NCBI GenBank assembly: GCA_030592575.1
Contig: JAUVIV010000011.1
Span: forward strand, 1 to 38,822
Length of the DNA stretch: 38,822 nucleotides
DNA from: a bacterium
GTDB taxonomy: Bacteria > Hydrothermota > UBA3073 > JACQXS01
Direction: 5' to 3'
Below the pieces are notes generated by a model. That model saw only the letters and a program-made list of their open reading frames with translations. It had not been told where the DNA came from and made no database searches. Positions 1 through 8,637 of the stretch are shown here, in pieces (the first letter of the stretch is position 1; each line of letters begins with the position of its first letter). The translations under genes and the position numbers were made by a program.

Positions 1-63
1 CATTTTGCTCTGTCCTCCTTTCTTCTCTTGTCATTATATCAGAGCGTTGCACTTTGTCATTGA
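1..63 (+). mobile_element. Probable end of an IS30-family insertion sequence (edge fragment)
   Basis: The stretch at 43-55 (GAGCGTTGCACTT) is identical to the 3' end of the IS30-type transposase read inward from the other end of the window, and TTGAA follows at nearly the same distance. Read in frame it ends ...SVALCH-stop at 61-63, like the RSVALAG-stop of the right-hand fragment. IS30 transposases often end in a VAL-type tail close to the terminal inverted repeat, so this may be a transposase 3' end or only the inverted repeat. The upstream residues do not resemble a transposase, so the coding part is uncertain. Confidence 0.42.
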
Positions 64-81
64 ACTTGTGCTTAAATAAAC

Positions 82-3000
82 ATGTCTGAAATATCAGATA
101 AAGAAATCCTAGAACAAAAGATTGAAGCTTGGAAAAACAAGTTAATTGATCTTTCCAGAAGAAATCGCCTTCTAAACTTTAGATCAACTAAAGTAACCAC
201 AATAAAAATAATCGATGAGCTACCATCGGAAATTTTCAAATCTATGGTAATCAATAATAATTCTTTTCATTTCCTACCCAAAGAAACAGAAGATCTATTC
301 GATCAATCACAAAAATATTCAGACGATGAACAAGACAGCGAAATTTACGAATATGAAACTGAAGATTTAGAAGAAAAACACACTGACCTCAATCTTCAAA
401 CGAATCTCCTTGACGATAAACTACAAAAAAATCTCAAAAGAATACACTTTCGAGCAAACCAGTTAATGGAAGAACAGGGATATAATATCCTGTATTTAAC
501 ATTGGGGATGCTTGAATGGTATGAAGCAGAACACTCAGATATAAAAAACAGGTTTCCACTAATAATGTTACCTGTTGAATTGAAAAAAGGTTCAATTAGG
601 TCAAAGTATAAATTATATCATACAGATGAAGAGCCCTTTGTCAATCCAGCTTTGCAATATAAAATGGATAATGAGTTTAACCTTTCAATTCCTGATTTCC
701 AATTAGATAATGATTCATTTGATCCAAAAGCATATTTGAGTGAATTAAGAGATTCAATAAAGCGAAATACACGTTGGAAGATCACCAATGAGATATACCT
801 TGGCCTTTTTTCGTTTGCAAAATTTGTAATGTTTAAGGATTTGGAAAAATATAACGAAACTTTTAAAAACAATCCAATCGTCCAAGCACTTGCAGGTGTT
901 AGCAAAAATGCCGTTGATAGTGATGCGAAATACATAACCGCAAATGAATTAGATGAAAAACGAAAACCATTAGAATTGTATCAAGTAATTGATGCAGATT
1001 CATCTCAACAAGAAGCAATTGAAGCAGTAAAAGCAGGCAATAGTATTGTTATCCAAGGACCTCCTGGCACAGGTAAATCTCAAACAATTACAAACCTTAT
1101 TGCTGAACTACTGGCCAATAATAAAAAAGTACTTTTTGTCAGTGAAAAAATGTCCGCTTTGGAGGTTGTGTATAATAGGCTTCAAGGCATTGGTCTATGT
1201 GAATATTGCCTTGAAATCCATAGTCGAAAAGCTAACAAAAGACACGTATTAAACCAACTCAAAGATGCCTATGAATCAAAGCATCCTGGGAAACCGATTA
1301 TTTATGGAAAAATTGATGAATTGGTAAAAAAGAAAAAACAATTAAACGATTATTCGATCGCTCTGCATACACCTGTTAAGCCGTTTGATAAAACTCTGTA
1401 TTGGTTTCTAGGCGAATTAAACCAGATTACAGATATTGAAATTCTTGATATTGATTTTTCTGAATTAAGTAATATCTCATATGAGCAGTATGAAAACATC
1501 ATTACAACAATCAGTACTTTGAAAGAAAGAATTGAGATGATTGGTCATCCCCATAGTCATCCATTTTGGGGATGTGAAATAAATAACATCAACGAATATC
1601 AACAGCAGCAGTTAAGTAAGAATTTAGATTCTGTAACCTCTTTTTATGAGAATCTAAAATATCAAATAAAGAGTTTCTCCGATGAGCTAAAAATTGAGTT
1701 AAAAGATTTATCTACTACTATTTCATATTGTCAACTTCTAACTGTATTAAGTGAAAACCATCAAATACCAAATTCATTAGCAACAGTCTTGTATGTGGAT
1801 AAATATGATTCTGAATTGAGCCCCGTATTAGAAGAAATAGACCTTTTTAACAAACAAACCGAAGAAATAGCAAGGATTTTTAAAGAAGAAGTTTTTAACG
1901 AAAAAGTCAATGAAATACTGGAATTATTAAAAACGAAGTACAAATCATTTTGGCGAATATTCAATCCAAGTTTTTACAAAACCAGAAAAAAAATTACTCA
2001 ATATTATATTGGATCTGATGATTCTCTAACTTATCCTGAATTAATCACAAATCTAGAGAAAATTATATCTCATATTGAATCAAAACGAAAAATAGAAGAT
2101 ATTCAACGAGATATAACCGATCCTTTATCTACACTTTGGGAGGGAACGAATTCAAATACTAATGTAATTAGAATCGCCATCACTTGGATGATAAAATACC
2201 AAGAAAGCAGAATTACGGATAAAGATGATCAATCATTATCAGAATTCATTCTTGATTCTTCATCTATTCCTGATGAATTAATAGAAAATAAAACGTCCAT
2301 CGGAGTAATGATCCCTGATTTTATAGAAAAAGTCAAAAAGGTTTTTAACGATCTTGCAGTAGATACTAATATTCTTTTCTCAGATGGAATTGAGAAAACA
2401 AATCTTTCTGAAATTGGTGAATTGCTAAATAATTGGAAGAACAATATTCAATTGATTATTGACTGGACACGTTATCAAAGATCGTTCGTTAATTGTAAAA
2501 AAGCTGGTTTAGAACCATTTCTAGATAAAATGTTTTCTGATGATACAGGAATAGAAGAATTAATTCAAAAGTTTAAGAAATCATTTTTATACCATCACTT
2601 TCAAAATGTTTTAAATGGAAATCCAATCCTTAAAGATTTTGAAGCATTAACTCAAAGCCAAATTGTTAAAAAATTCCAAGAATTAGATTCTTTCCAACTT
2701 GATTTAGCAAGAATACGTGTTTTGACTAATCTCTATAAAAGCAAACCTGATTCTTCTTGGAAAGGCACAAAAACATCACAACTTGGATACTTACAAAGGC
2801 AATTTCGATTAAAACGTAGTCACCATCCAATTCGCAAAATTTTTGCGAATGTCCCCAATATTGTTCAGCAGTTATGCCCTTGTTTAATGATGAGTCCTTT
2901 GTCTCTTTCTCAATACATAGATCCTGAAAAAATAAAATTTGATTTTGTGATATTTGACGAAGCCAGTCAAATATCCCCTGTTGATAGTCTAGGTGCGATA

Positions 3001-4812
3001 ATTCGTGGTAAGCATCTTGTTTGTGTCGGTGATACAAAACAATTACCACCTACAACATTCTTCGATAAAGTAGTTCAAATAGAATTCAACGATGAAGATT
3101 TAGAAGATTTATCCACACCAGATTTAGAAAGTATTTTAGATGAATGCCTAACAATAGGTATGAAAGAATTTTATCTTAAATGGCATTATCGAAGTAGGCA
3201 CGAGTCTCTTATTCATTTTTCAAACACAAGTTTTTATAAGAATAAGCTGGTTACTTTTCCAAGTCCAATTCGGGATAACAATTCTAATGGTTTGTCTTTT
3301 ATTCACATTGAAAATGGTGTTTATGATCGTGGTGGAAGCCAAAAAAATATACCTGAAGCTCAAGAAGTTGCAAAAGCTGTATTTGTCCATTATAAGAATA
3401 ATCCAGAAAAATCTTTAGGTATAGGAACATTTAGTCAATCCCAACAAACAGCAATCTTGGATGAATTAGAAATTTTAAGAAGAAATGACCTGTCGATTGA
3501 ACATTTTTTTACTGATAATCGAGAAGAGTCTTTCTTTGTTAAAAACCTGGAAACAATTCAGGGGGACGAAAGAGATGTAATTTTTATTTCAGTGGGATAT
3601 GGCAGAGACGTCAATGGTAAAATCACTATGAATTTTGGCCCACTAAATAAAGCCGGAGGTGAAAGACGTCTAAATGTATTGATTACTAGAGCACGTGAAA
3701 AAGTTGTGGTATTTTCTTCTATAACTGGCGACGATTTTGATCTTTCTAAAACACAAACATTGGGTGTTCATAAGCTTAAACAGTATCTTGATTTTGCCAG
3801 GTATCACGGGGACAGCTCAGTCATTATTCAAAGTGAAGATTTATCCGGTGATTTTGATGAAACTAATGTATTTGAGAGAAGCGTTTATAACCAGTTGCAA
3901 CAAAAAGGAATTAAAGCAATACCACAAGTTGGTTATGCAGGTTACAAAATAGACTTTGGCATTCTTCACCCTGATAATCCATCTAAGTTTATTTTAGCAT
4001 TAGAATGTGACGGTGCAAACTACCATTCATCAGCAACAGCGAGAGACAGGGATAGGCTCAGACAACAAGTGTTAGAAAATTTGGGATGGCGATTTTATAG
4101 AATATGGTCAACTGATTGGTTTCTAAACCAATCCCGGGAAATGACTAAATTGCTTGAAGCAATTGAAGATGCAAAATCATCCCCCCTAAACCTTACAAAC
4201 CGAAATCAAAAACCTGAATTAGTGGTTGAAGATGTTGAGTCTGCAAATCATAATAATCTAGGGATTGAAATTATTCCCTATGAAATATTTCCAGTTGTAA
4301 TTAAAGGTCCTCCAGAATATTTCTATTTACATTCCTATGGTGTAACCCAAAAATTGGTATTAAATATTGTTGATGTAGAATCTCCCATTCATATAAAGGA
4401 ATTATGTTTGAGAATTATACAGCATTATAGGATGAATAAAGTTGGTTCTAAAATTCAATTAATAATTGAATCCGTTGTTAAATATTTAAATAAATCTGGC
4501 GATATTATTTATAAAAATGATTTTGTATATAAAACCAACAAACCTTACTTAAAAATTCGTACTAGGGAAGATTTTTGCCCAGTATCAAATATTGATTTTG
4601 TATCAAGAGATGAAATTCACAACGCTATTTCTTTGGTCTTAAGCAAGGAAATTTCAACTCTACAGGCTGAATTGGTACCCAAAGTGGCACATATTTTTGG
4701 CTATCAGCACACTGGCAAAAAAATTCAAGATAGAATCAAAAAACAGATAGCATATTTATTGAGAACTAATAAGATAACAGAAACTTCCTTTGGATTAGAA
4801 CTAATCAATTGA
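82..4812 (+). CDS. DUF4011 - superfamily 1 helicase - Vsr-like nuclease - DUF3320 protein, probable anti-phage defence
   Basis: This 1576-residue protein has the layout of large DUF4011 helicases. The N-terminus carries the DUF4011 pattern (KNKLIDLSRRNRLLNFR, about residues 19-35). Walker A is GPPGTGKS at about 326-333, Walker B is IFDEAS at about 957-962, and a GDTKQLPPT motif III follows near 985. The usual SF1 C-terminal motifs (TIQGDERDVI, NVLITRARE) come next. A Vsr/MTES_1575-like nuclease domain holds D1291, then E1308-C-D1310, then an ARDRDR...LGWRFYRIWSTDW tail. The last 190 residues look like DUF3320. Proteins of this architecture have been reported as single-gene defence systems (I recall the name Hhe). 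Expected activity is ATP-driven nucleic-acid translocation with DNA cleavage. There is no clear ribosome-binding site; a TTAAAT box at 72-77 lies just before the ATG. The adjoining IS end fits a mobile or recently disturbed locus. Confidence 0.88.
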   Translation: MSEISDKEILEQKIEAWKNKLIDLSRRNRLLNFRSTKVTTIKIIDELPSEIFKSMVINNNSFHFLPKETEDLFDQSQKYSDDEQDSEIYEYETEDLEEKHTDLNLQTNLLDDKLQKNLKRIHFRANQLMEEQGYNILYLTLGMLEWYEAEHSDIKNRFPLIMLPVELKKGSIRSKYKLYHTDEEPFVNPALQYKMDNEFNLSIPDFQLDNDSFDPKAYLSELRDSIKRNTRWKITNEIYLGLFSFAKFVMFKDLEKYNETFKNNPIVQALAGVSKNAVDSDAKYITANELDEKRKPLELYQVIDADSSQQEAIEAVKAGNSIVIQGPPGTGKSQTITNLIAELLANNKKVLFVSEKMSALEVVYNRLQGIGLCEYCLEIHSRKANKRHVLNQLKDAYESKHPGKPIIYGKIDELVKKKKQLNDYSIALHTPVKPFDKTLYWFLGELNQITDIEILDIDFSELSNISYEQYENIITTISTLKERIEMIGHPHSHPFWGCEINNINEYQQQQLSKNLDSVTSFYENLKYQIKSFSDELKIELKDLSTTISYCQLLTVLSENHQIPNSLATVLYVDKYDSELSPVLEEIDLFNKQTEEIARIFKEEVFNEKVNEILELLKTKYKSFWRIFNPSFYKTRKKITQYYIGSDDSLTYPELITNLEKIISHIESKRKIEDIQRDITDPLSTLWEGTNSNTNVIRIAITWMIKYQESRITDKDDQSLSEFILDSSSIPDELIENKTSIGVMIPDFIEKVKKVFNDLAVDTNILFSDGIEKTNLSEIGELLNNWKNNIQLIIDWTRYQRSFVNCKKAGLEPFLDKMFSDDTGIEELIQKFKKSFLYHHFQNVLNGNPILKDFEALTQSQIVKKFQELDSFQLDLARIRVLTNLYKSKPDSSWKGTKTSQLGYLQRQFRLKRSHHPIRKIFANVPNIVQQLCPCLMMSPLSLSQYIDPEKIKFDFVIFDEASQISPVDSLGAIIRGKHLVCVGDTKQLPPTTFFDKVVQIEFNDEDLEDLSTPDLESILDECLTIGMKEFYLKWHYRSRHESLIHFSNTSFYKNKLVTFPSPIRDNNSNGLSFIHIENGVYDRGGSQKNIPEAQEVAKAVFVHYKNNPEKSLGIGTFSQSQQTAILDELEILRRNDLSIEHFFTDNREESFFVKNLETIQGDERDVIFISVGYGRDVNGKITMNFGPLNKAGGERRLNVLITRAREKVVVFSSITGDDFDLSKTQTLGVHKLKQYLDFARYHGDSSVIIQSEDLSGDFDETNVFERSVYNQLQQKGIKAIPQVGYAGYKIDFGILHPDNPSKFILALECDGANYHSSATARDRDRLRQQVLENLGWRFYRIWSTDWFLNQSREMTKLLEAIEDAKSSPLNLTNRNQKPELVVEDVESANHNNLGIEIIPYEIFPVVIKGPPEYFYLHSYGVTQKLVLNIVDVESPIHIKELCLRIIQHYRMNKVGSKIQLIIESVVKYLNKSGDIIYKNDFVYKTNKPYLKIRTREDFCPVSNIDFVSRDEIHNAISLVLSKEISTLQAELVPKVAHIFGYQHTGKKIQDRIKKQIAYLLRTNKITETSFGLELIN

Positions 4813-5041
4813 ATAATAAAAACAAAAGCACTCTAACCCTCGCTCAACCTGACAGGAAACCGTGCAGGTGAACTTGAATGTTCTGTCTTATTATAAAATA
4901 ATGAAGTGTTGAATGAATTTAAGCAAATAGAATCAAACTCTAATCTTAAATTGAGGAAAATTCGAATATCGAATATCGATTAACAAATAATGAATTTAAA
5001 ACTATACTATGCGATTTTATTGAGATAGATAATCTTACAAG

Positions 5042-6847
5042 ATGAATTTTTGGGAAAGAATAAAACAAGGAGTGCTTATTGCTGATGGAGCAATGGGAAC
5101 TCTTCTTTATGAACAAGGAATCCCAAAGGGACATTGTTATGACGAGCTAAATTTATCCAATCCGAAACTTATTCGAGAAATCCATAAAGCTTATCTTGAT
5201 GCAGGCGCTGAAATAATCGAAACCAATACATTCGGAGCAAACGAATATATTCTCTCGAAATATTATGACCTCGGTAAAAAGAGCAAAGAAATTAATTATA
5301 AAGGTGCGAAAATTGCGAAAGAAATGTGTAGGGGCAATTCGCGAACTGCCCCTATATTCGTAGCCGGAGGTGTGGGACCTATTACAAGACCTCTTGAGTC
5401 CTGGGAAAAACTAAAATCATCAGAAATAAAAGAGATTTTCACATCACAAATTCTTGCTCTTCTCGAAGGAGGAGTAGACCTCATCATACTTGAGACTATG
5501 GCTTCTCTCGATGAGCTTGTATTAGGATTTCAGGCAGCAAAAGCGATATGCAAACTACCTATAATATGCCAACTATCATTTACTGAAGATGGTCGTACAA
5601 TTTTAGGAACTGACCCCGTAGAAGCAGCTATTAGACTTGACGAAGAAGGAGTCCAAATAATGGGTATTAACTGCGGAATAGGACCTCAAAGCGTATATGA
5701 ATCAATCCAACGTATGGGACATATAACTCAGGCAATTCTCTCAGCACAACCAAATGCAGGCAGAGCAAATTGGACTGGAGAAAAATTCGTATATCCCGCT
5801 ACACCGGAATATTTTGCAGATTATGCCAAACGTTATGTGAATAGCGGAGTTTCGATAATAGGTGGATGTTGCGGGACAACTCCTGCACACATATCCGCTA
5901 TTAAAAACGCTGTCGGGTCTTTAACCCCGAAACCCAGAAAAGTTACGCAGATAAATGTAAAAACAAGGGTAAAGCCCATCCTTAAAATAAATGAAAATAA
6001 AACACATTCGTCCCTACAGAAAAAACTTAAAGAGAACTTTATTCTCAGTCTTGAGATTGAACCACCAAAATCTCCGAGTCTTGAAAAGGAACTTCTCGTC
6101 GCCAAAAATTTTAAAACTCTTGGAGGAGATTGTATTAATGTATCGGATAATCCTATGGCAAGGCTTCGGATGAGTCCTATACCGCTTGCTCATATAATTC
6201 AGGATAATGTAGATATTGATGTAATTCTACATTTTACTTGTAGAGACCGCAATCTTCTTGCGATTCAATCCGACTTAATTGGAATGCATGCTCTGGGAAT
6301 TCATAATATACTTGCCTTAACCGGTGATCCTCCATCGGTTGGAGACTACCCATTTGCAACCGCTGTTTTTGAAATTAACTCTGAGGGACTCGTAGAAATC
6401 ATAAACTCTCTTAATCAAGGGACAGACTGGCTTGGAAATCCAATTTCCGCTCCAACTTCTTTTTTTGTAGGTGTTGCAAGCAGTTTAGATGGATTGGCTC
6501 ATACAAAGAAAAAAATAGACAAAGGAGCAAGATTTATTCAAACTCAACCGATTTTTGACATAGAAAATTTTCAAAAGTTTGTAGGGGCGGTTCGCGAACC
6601 GCCCAATATTCCTGTAATTGCAGGAATTCTTGTGCTTGGAAGTTTACGACAGGCACAATTCATTCAAAACGAAGTACCCGGAATTACTATCCCTGATTCA
6701 ATAATGGACAGAATGCAAAAAGGTGCTTCTAATGAAGGCGTATTTATTGCAAGAGAATTACTTGAAGAATTACGTAAATTTTCTAATGGAGTATGTATAA
6801 TGATTCCGGGAGGAAAATACGAACTGGTTGAAGAAATACTAAAATAA
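5042..6847 (+). CDS. Bifunctional homocysteine S-methyltransferase / 5,10-methylenetetrahydrofolate reductase
   Basis: At 601 residues it matches the length and order of YitJ-type fusions. Residues about 1-290 form the zinc-dependent homocysteine methyltransferase barrel (DGAMGT, ETNTFGAN, GINCG with C211, GGCCGTTP with C276 and C277 as the expected zinc ligands). Residues about 330-600 form a MetF-like FAD reductase (FILSLEIEPPKS start, LTGDPP loop). There is no cobalamin domain, so it is not a full MetH. It should feed methyl groups from methylene-THF toward methionine, or channel one-carbon units. Two loops, residues 97-104 and 514-521, are encoded by palindromic repeat copies that keep the frame. 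There is no ribosome-binding site; GATAAT at 5028-5033 lies 8 bases before the ATG, suggesting a leaderless message. A strong hairpin follows the stop. Confidence 0.9.
   Translation: MNFWERIKQGVLIADGAMGTLLYEQGIPKGHCYDELNLSNPKLIREIHKAYLDAGAEIIETNTFGANEYILSKYYDLGKKSKEINYKGAKIAKEMCRGNSRTAPIFVAGGVGPITRPLESWEKLKSSEIKEIFTSQILALLEGGVDLIILETMASLDELVLGFQAAKAICKLPIICQLSFTEDGRTILGTDPVEAAIRLDEEGVQIMGINCGIGPQSVYESIQRMGHITQAILSAQPNAGRANWTGEKFVYPATPEYFADYAKRYVNSGVSIIGGCCGTTPAHISAIKNAVGSLTPKPRKVTQINVKTRVKPILKINENKTHSSLQKKLKENFILSLEIEPPKSPSLEKELLVAKNFKTLGGDCINVSDNPMARLRMSPIPLAHIIQDNVDIDVILHFTCRDRNLLAIQSDLIGMHALGIHNILALTGDPPSVGDYPFATAVFEINSEGLVEIINSLNQGTDWLGNPISAPTSFFVGVASSLDGLAHTKKKIDKGARFIQTQPIFDIENFQKFVGAVREPPNIPVIAGILVLGSLRQAQFIQNEVPGITIPDSIMDRMQKGASNEGVFIARELLEELRKFSNGVCIMIPGGKYELVEEILK
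5328..5355 (+). repeat. GTAGGGG-type palindromic repeat inside a coding sequence (copy P1)
   Basis: Arms TAGGGGCAATTCG (5329-5341) and CGAACTGCCCCTA (5342-5354) are complementary at 12 of 13 positions. It lies wholly inside the methyltransferase/MTHFR gene and encodes R-G-N-S-R-T-A-P (residues 97-104), placed just before the conserved VAGGVGP segment. Its flanks match the intergenic copies elsewhere in the window. Confidence 0.85.
6581..6606 (+). repeat. GTAGGGG-type palindromic repeat inside a coding sequence (copy P2)
   Basis: It begins GTAGGGGCGG. A perfect 20-base palindrome spans 6585-6604 (arms GGGCGGTTCG and CGAACCGCCC). It encodes V-G-A-V-R-E-P-P (residues 514-521) in the MTHFR domain, just before the IPVIAGIL strand. 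The central TTCGCGAA resembles P1, so the two copies in this gene are closer to each other than to the intergenic copies. Confidence 0.87.
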
Positions 6848-6875
6848 ATTACGAAATTTATCATAAGAATTGGTT

Positions 6876-6924
6876 GCTATTAAATCGAATAAATCAATAA
6901 TCTTATTGGATTTAGTAGCTTTTT
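6876..6924 (+). terminator. Rho-independent terminator after the methyltransferase/MTHFR gene
   Basis: GCTATTAAATC (6876-6886) pairs with GATTTAGTAGC (6909-6919) with a single G-U wobble. The stem continues inward with AATAA (6888-6892) against TTATT (6903-6907). Five T follow at 6920-6924. The stem is long but AT-rich. It lies 29 bases after the stop codon. Confidence 0.7.
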
Positions 6925-6979
6925 GTAGATATTTCGATATTTTTAAAAAATTTCTGTTGAAAAAAAATTAGCTTTTTTG

Positions 6980-7008
6980 TTGACTTTTGAAAACTGTTAG
7001 AATATATT
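6980..7008 (+). promoter_or_regulatory. Sigma70-like promoter of the rnf genes, probably leaderless
   Basis: TTGACT (6980-6985) and TATATT (7003-7008) are separated by exactly 17 bases. The rnfD ATG at 7016 begins 7 bases after the -10 box, where transcription should start, and there is no ribosome-binding site. Confidence 0.72.
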
Positions 7009-7015
7009 GCATCTA

Positions 7016-7996
7016 ATGAAACTAACAGCGTCAATTTCCCCGCATATTCATAAAAATATTTCTATCAAACGCATAATGTACACTGTGATTTTAGCGTTAG
7101 TTCCAGCTTTTATAGGAGCGATATACTTTTTCGGAATTCGGGTAATATGGCTTGTACTTCTTTCTTGTGTGGGAGCTGTCGCAGCAGAAGCTCTTGCTCA
7201 ACGTGCCAGAAAAAAGAAGCTGACAATTTGGGATGGAAGTGCCTTGCTAACAGGTATATTGCTTGCTTTTAATATCCCCGTTAACGCACCTTTCTGGATT
7301 CCTTTGGTTGGCTCTTTCTTTGCGATTTTGGTCGCTAAACAGGTATTTGGAGGACTTGGATATAACTTTATAAATCCTGCTTTGGCAGGAAGGGCTTTCC
7401 TTATGGCATCCTGGCCTGAAATAATGACTAACAAATGGAGCGCTCCCATTGCAGGAACTATGAGTAGTATAAAGACAATAACAAGTGCAACTCCGCTTAC
7501 TGCACTTAAGACTGGTATCGTTGACCAAGTTGCAACAACTCAGTTTGGCTCAAACACAAGTATTTTAAATGTATTTTTAGGAAATCAAGGCGGTTGCTTG
7601 GGTGAGACGTCTGCGATACTTTTGTTAATCGGAGGATTAGTTCTCATCGCAATGAAATATATTGATTGGAGAATTCCTTTGGCATATATAGGAACCGTTG
7701 GAATATTAATGCAAATTTTCCATTTAGTCGGTGTAACACCGTTTGATGGAGTTTTTCATATATTTATAGGTGGGCTTTTCTTAGGAGCTTTCTTTATGGC
7801 TACAGATTATGTAACATCTCCAATTACTCATCGTGGAAGGTTGATATTCGGAGTCGGATGCGGAGTTCTTACTGTTCTTATAAGGCTATGGGGAGGCTAT
7901 CCGGAAGGAGTTTGTTACTCAATATTACTTATGAATATTTTAACGCCATTAATTGATAGAACAATAAAACCCAAAAGGTTAGGGCAGAAAACATGA
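7016..7996 (+). CDS. rnfD: Rnf ion-translocating complex subunit D
   Basis: This 326-residue integral membrane protein belongs to the RnfD/NqrB family and has many hydrophobic helices. It is one core of the Rnf complex, which couples electron flow between reduced ferredoxin and NAD to Na+ or H+ movement across the inner membrane. GGLGYNFINPALAGRAF near residue 115 is family-typical. The expected covalent FMN site is T159 in the segment ITSATPLT, which has S-A-T where the textbook motif is G-A-T. I chose the ATG at 7016 over a TTG nine bases upstream because the TTG overlaps the -10 box. The stop overlaps the rnfG start by four bases (ATGA). No rnfC precedes it, which differs from the usual C-D-G-E-A-B order. 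Confidence 0.93.
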   Translation: MKLTASISPHIHKNISIKRIMYTVILALVPAFIGAIYFFGIRVIWLVLLSCVGAVAAEALAQRARKKKLTIWDGSALLTGILLAFNIPVNAPFWIPLVGSFFAILVAKQVFGGLGYNFINPALAGRAFLMASWPEIMTNKWSAPIAGTMSSIKTITSATPLTALKTGIVDQVATTQFGSNTSILNVFLGNQGGCLGETSAILLLIGGLVLIAMKYIDWRIPLAYIGTVGILMQIFHLVGVTPFDGVFHIFIGGLFLGAFFMATDYVTSPITHRGRLIFGVGCGVLTVLIRLWGGYPEGVCYSILLMNILTPLIDRTIKPKRLGQKT

Positions 7997-8628
7997 AACT
8001 AAAAATGATTTTGTTGCTTACGTGTGTGTGTGCTGTGTCGGCTTTTTTACTTGCATGGGTTTATGGGATTACAGAACCTAAAATAAGACAAGATATAGCG
8101 AAGAAGACCAATCTTTATCTTATGGAAGTTGCATTCCCAAAAGGTGAAGAGTATAAATTATCAGATAAAGATACAATATTATGGGTAGCTTGTGATTCTG
8201 CTGGAAAAATTGTCGGAAGTGCTAAATTTGAATTAACTATTCCCGGAACGCTTTGGACTATTTTTGATACTACTCAAAATAAAATGGGAATTGCATTTAA
8301 GGTATGGCCTAAAGGATATGGAGGAGCGATTGAAACTCTTGTCGGGTTAGGAATGGATACCGTACTTACCGGAATAAGAACCGTAACTCCGGCTGAAGGG
8401 TTAAGGGAAACACCCGGACTTGGGATAAAAGTAACTGCTCTTTGGTTCAAGCATCAGTTTATAGGGAAAAAGGAGCAAGATGTTTTGCTCAAAAAAGATG
8501 GTGGTGCTCTTGATGCCATTACAGCGGCAACTATTTCTTCAAGAGCTGTTGCAAAGGGAGTGCAAAAAGGAATATCAGAATACAAAGAATACTTGAGTAG
8601 TCAAGCTACAGAGCTACCAAGTGATTAA
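7993..8628 (+). CDS. rnfG: Rnf complex subunit G, FMN-carrying periplasmic subunit
   Basis: This 211-residue protein has one N-terminal membrane helix (residues about 4-25) and an FMN-binding domain outside the membrane. The phrase VGLGMDTVLTGIRTVTPAEGLRETPGLG and the segment DAITAATISS near the C-terminus are RnfG/NqrC features. T180 is the expected site of flavin attachment by ApbE. The residues before it read T-A-A-T instead of the common S/T-G-A-T. It is translationally coupled to rnfD by a four-base overlap. Confidence 0.92.
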   Translation: MKLKMILLLTCVCAVSAFLLAWVYGITEPKIRQDIAKKTNLYLMEVAFPKGEEYKLSDKDTILWVACDSAGKIVGSAKFELTIPGTLWTIFDTTQNKMGIAFKVWPKGYGGAIETLVGLGMDTVLTGIRTVTPAEGLRETPGLGIKVTALWFKHQFIGKKEQDVLLKKDGGALDAITAATISSRAVAKGVQKGISEYKEYLSSQATELPSD

Positions 8629-8637
8629 ATTTAAATA

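Noticed and set aside
4845-4872. Hairpin CCTG...CAGG after the helicase gene as a terminator
   Set aside because: Only four outer pairs are certain, the interior is mismatched and no T-run follows.
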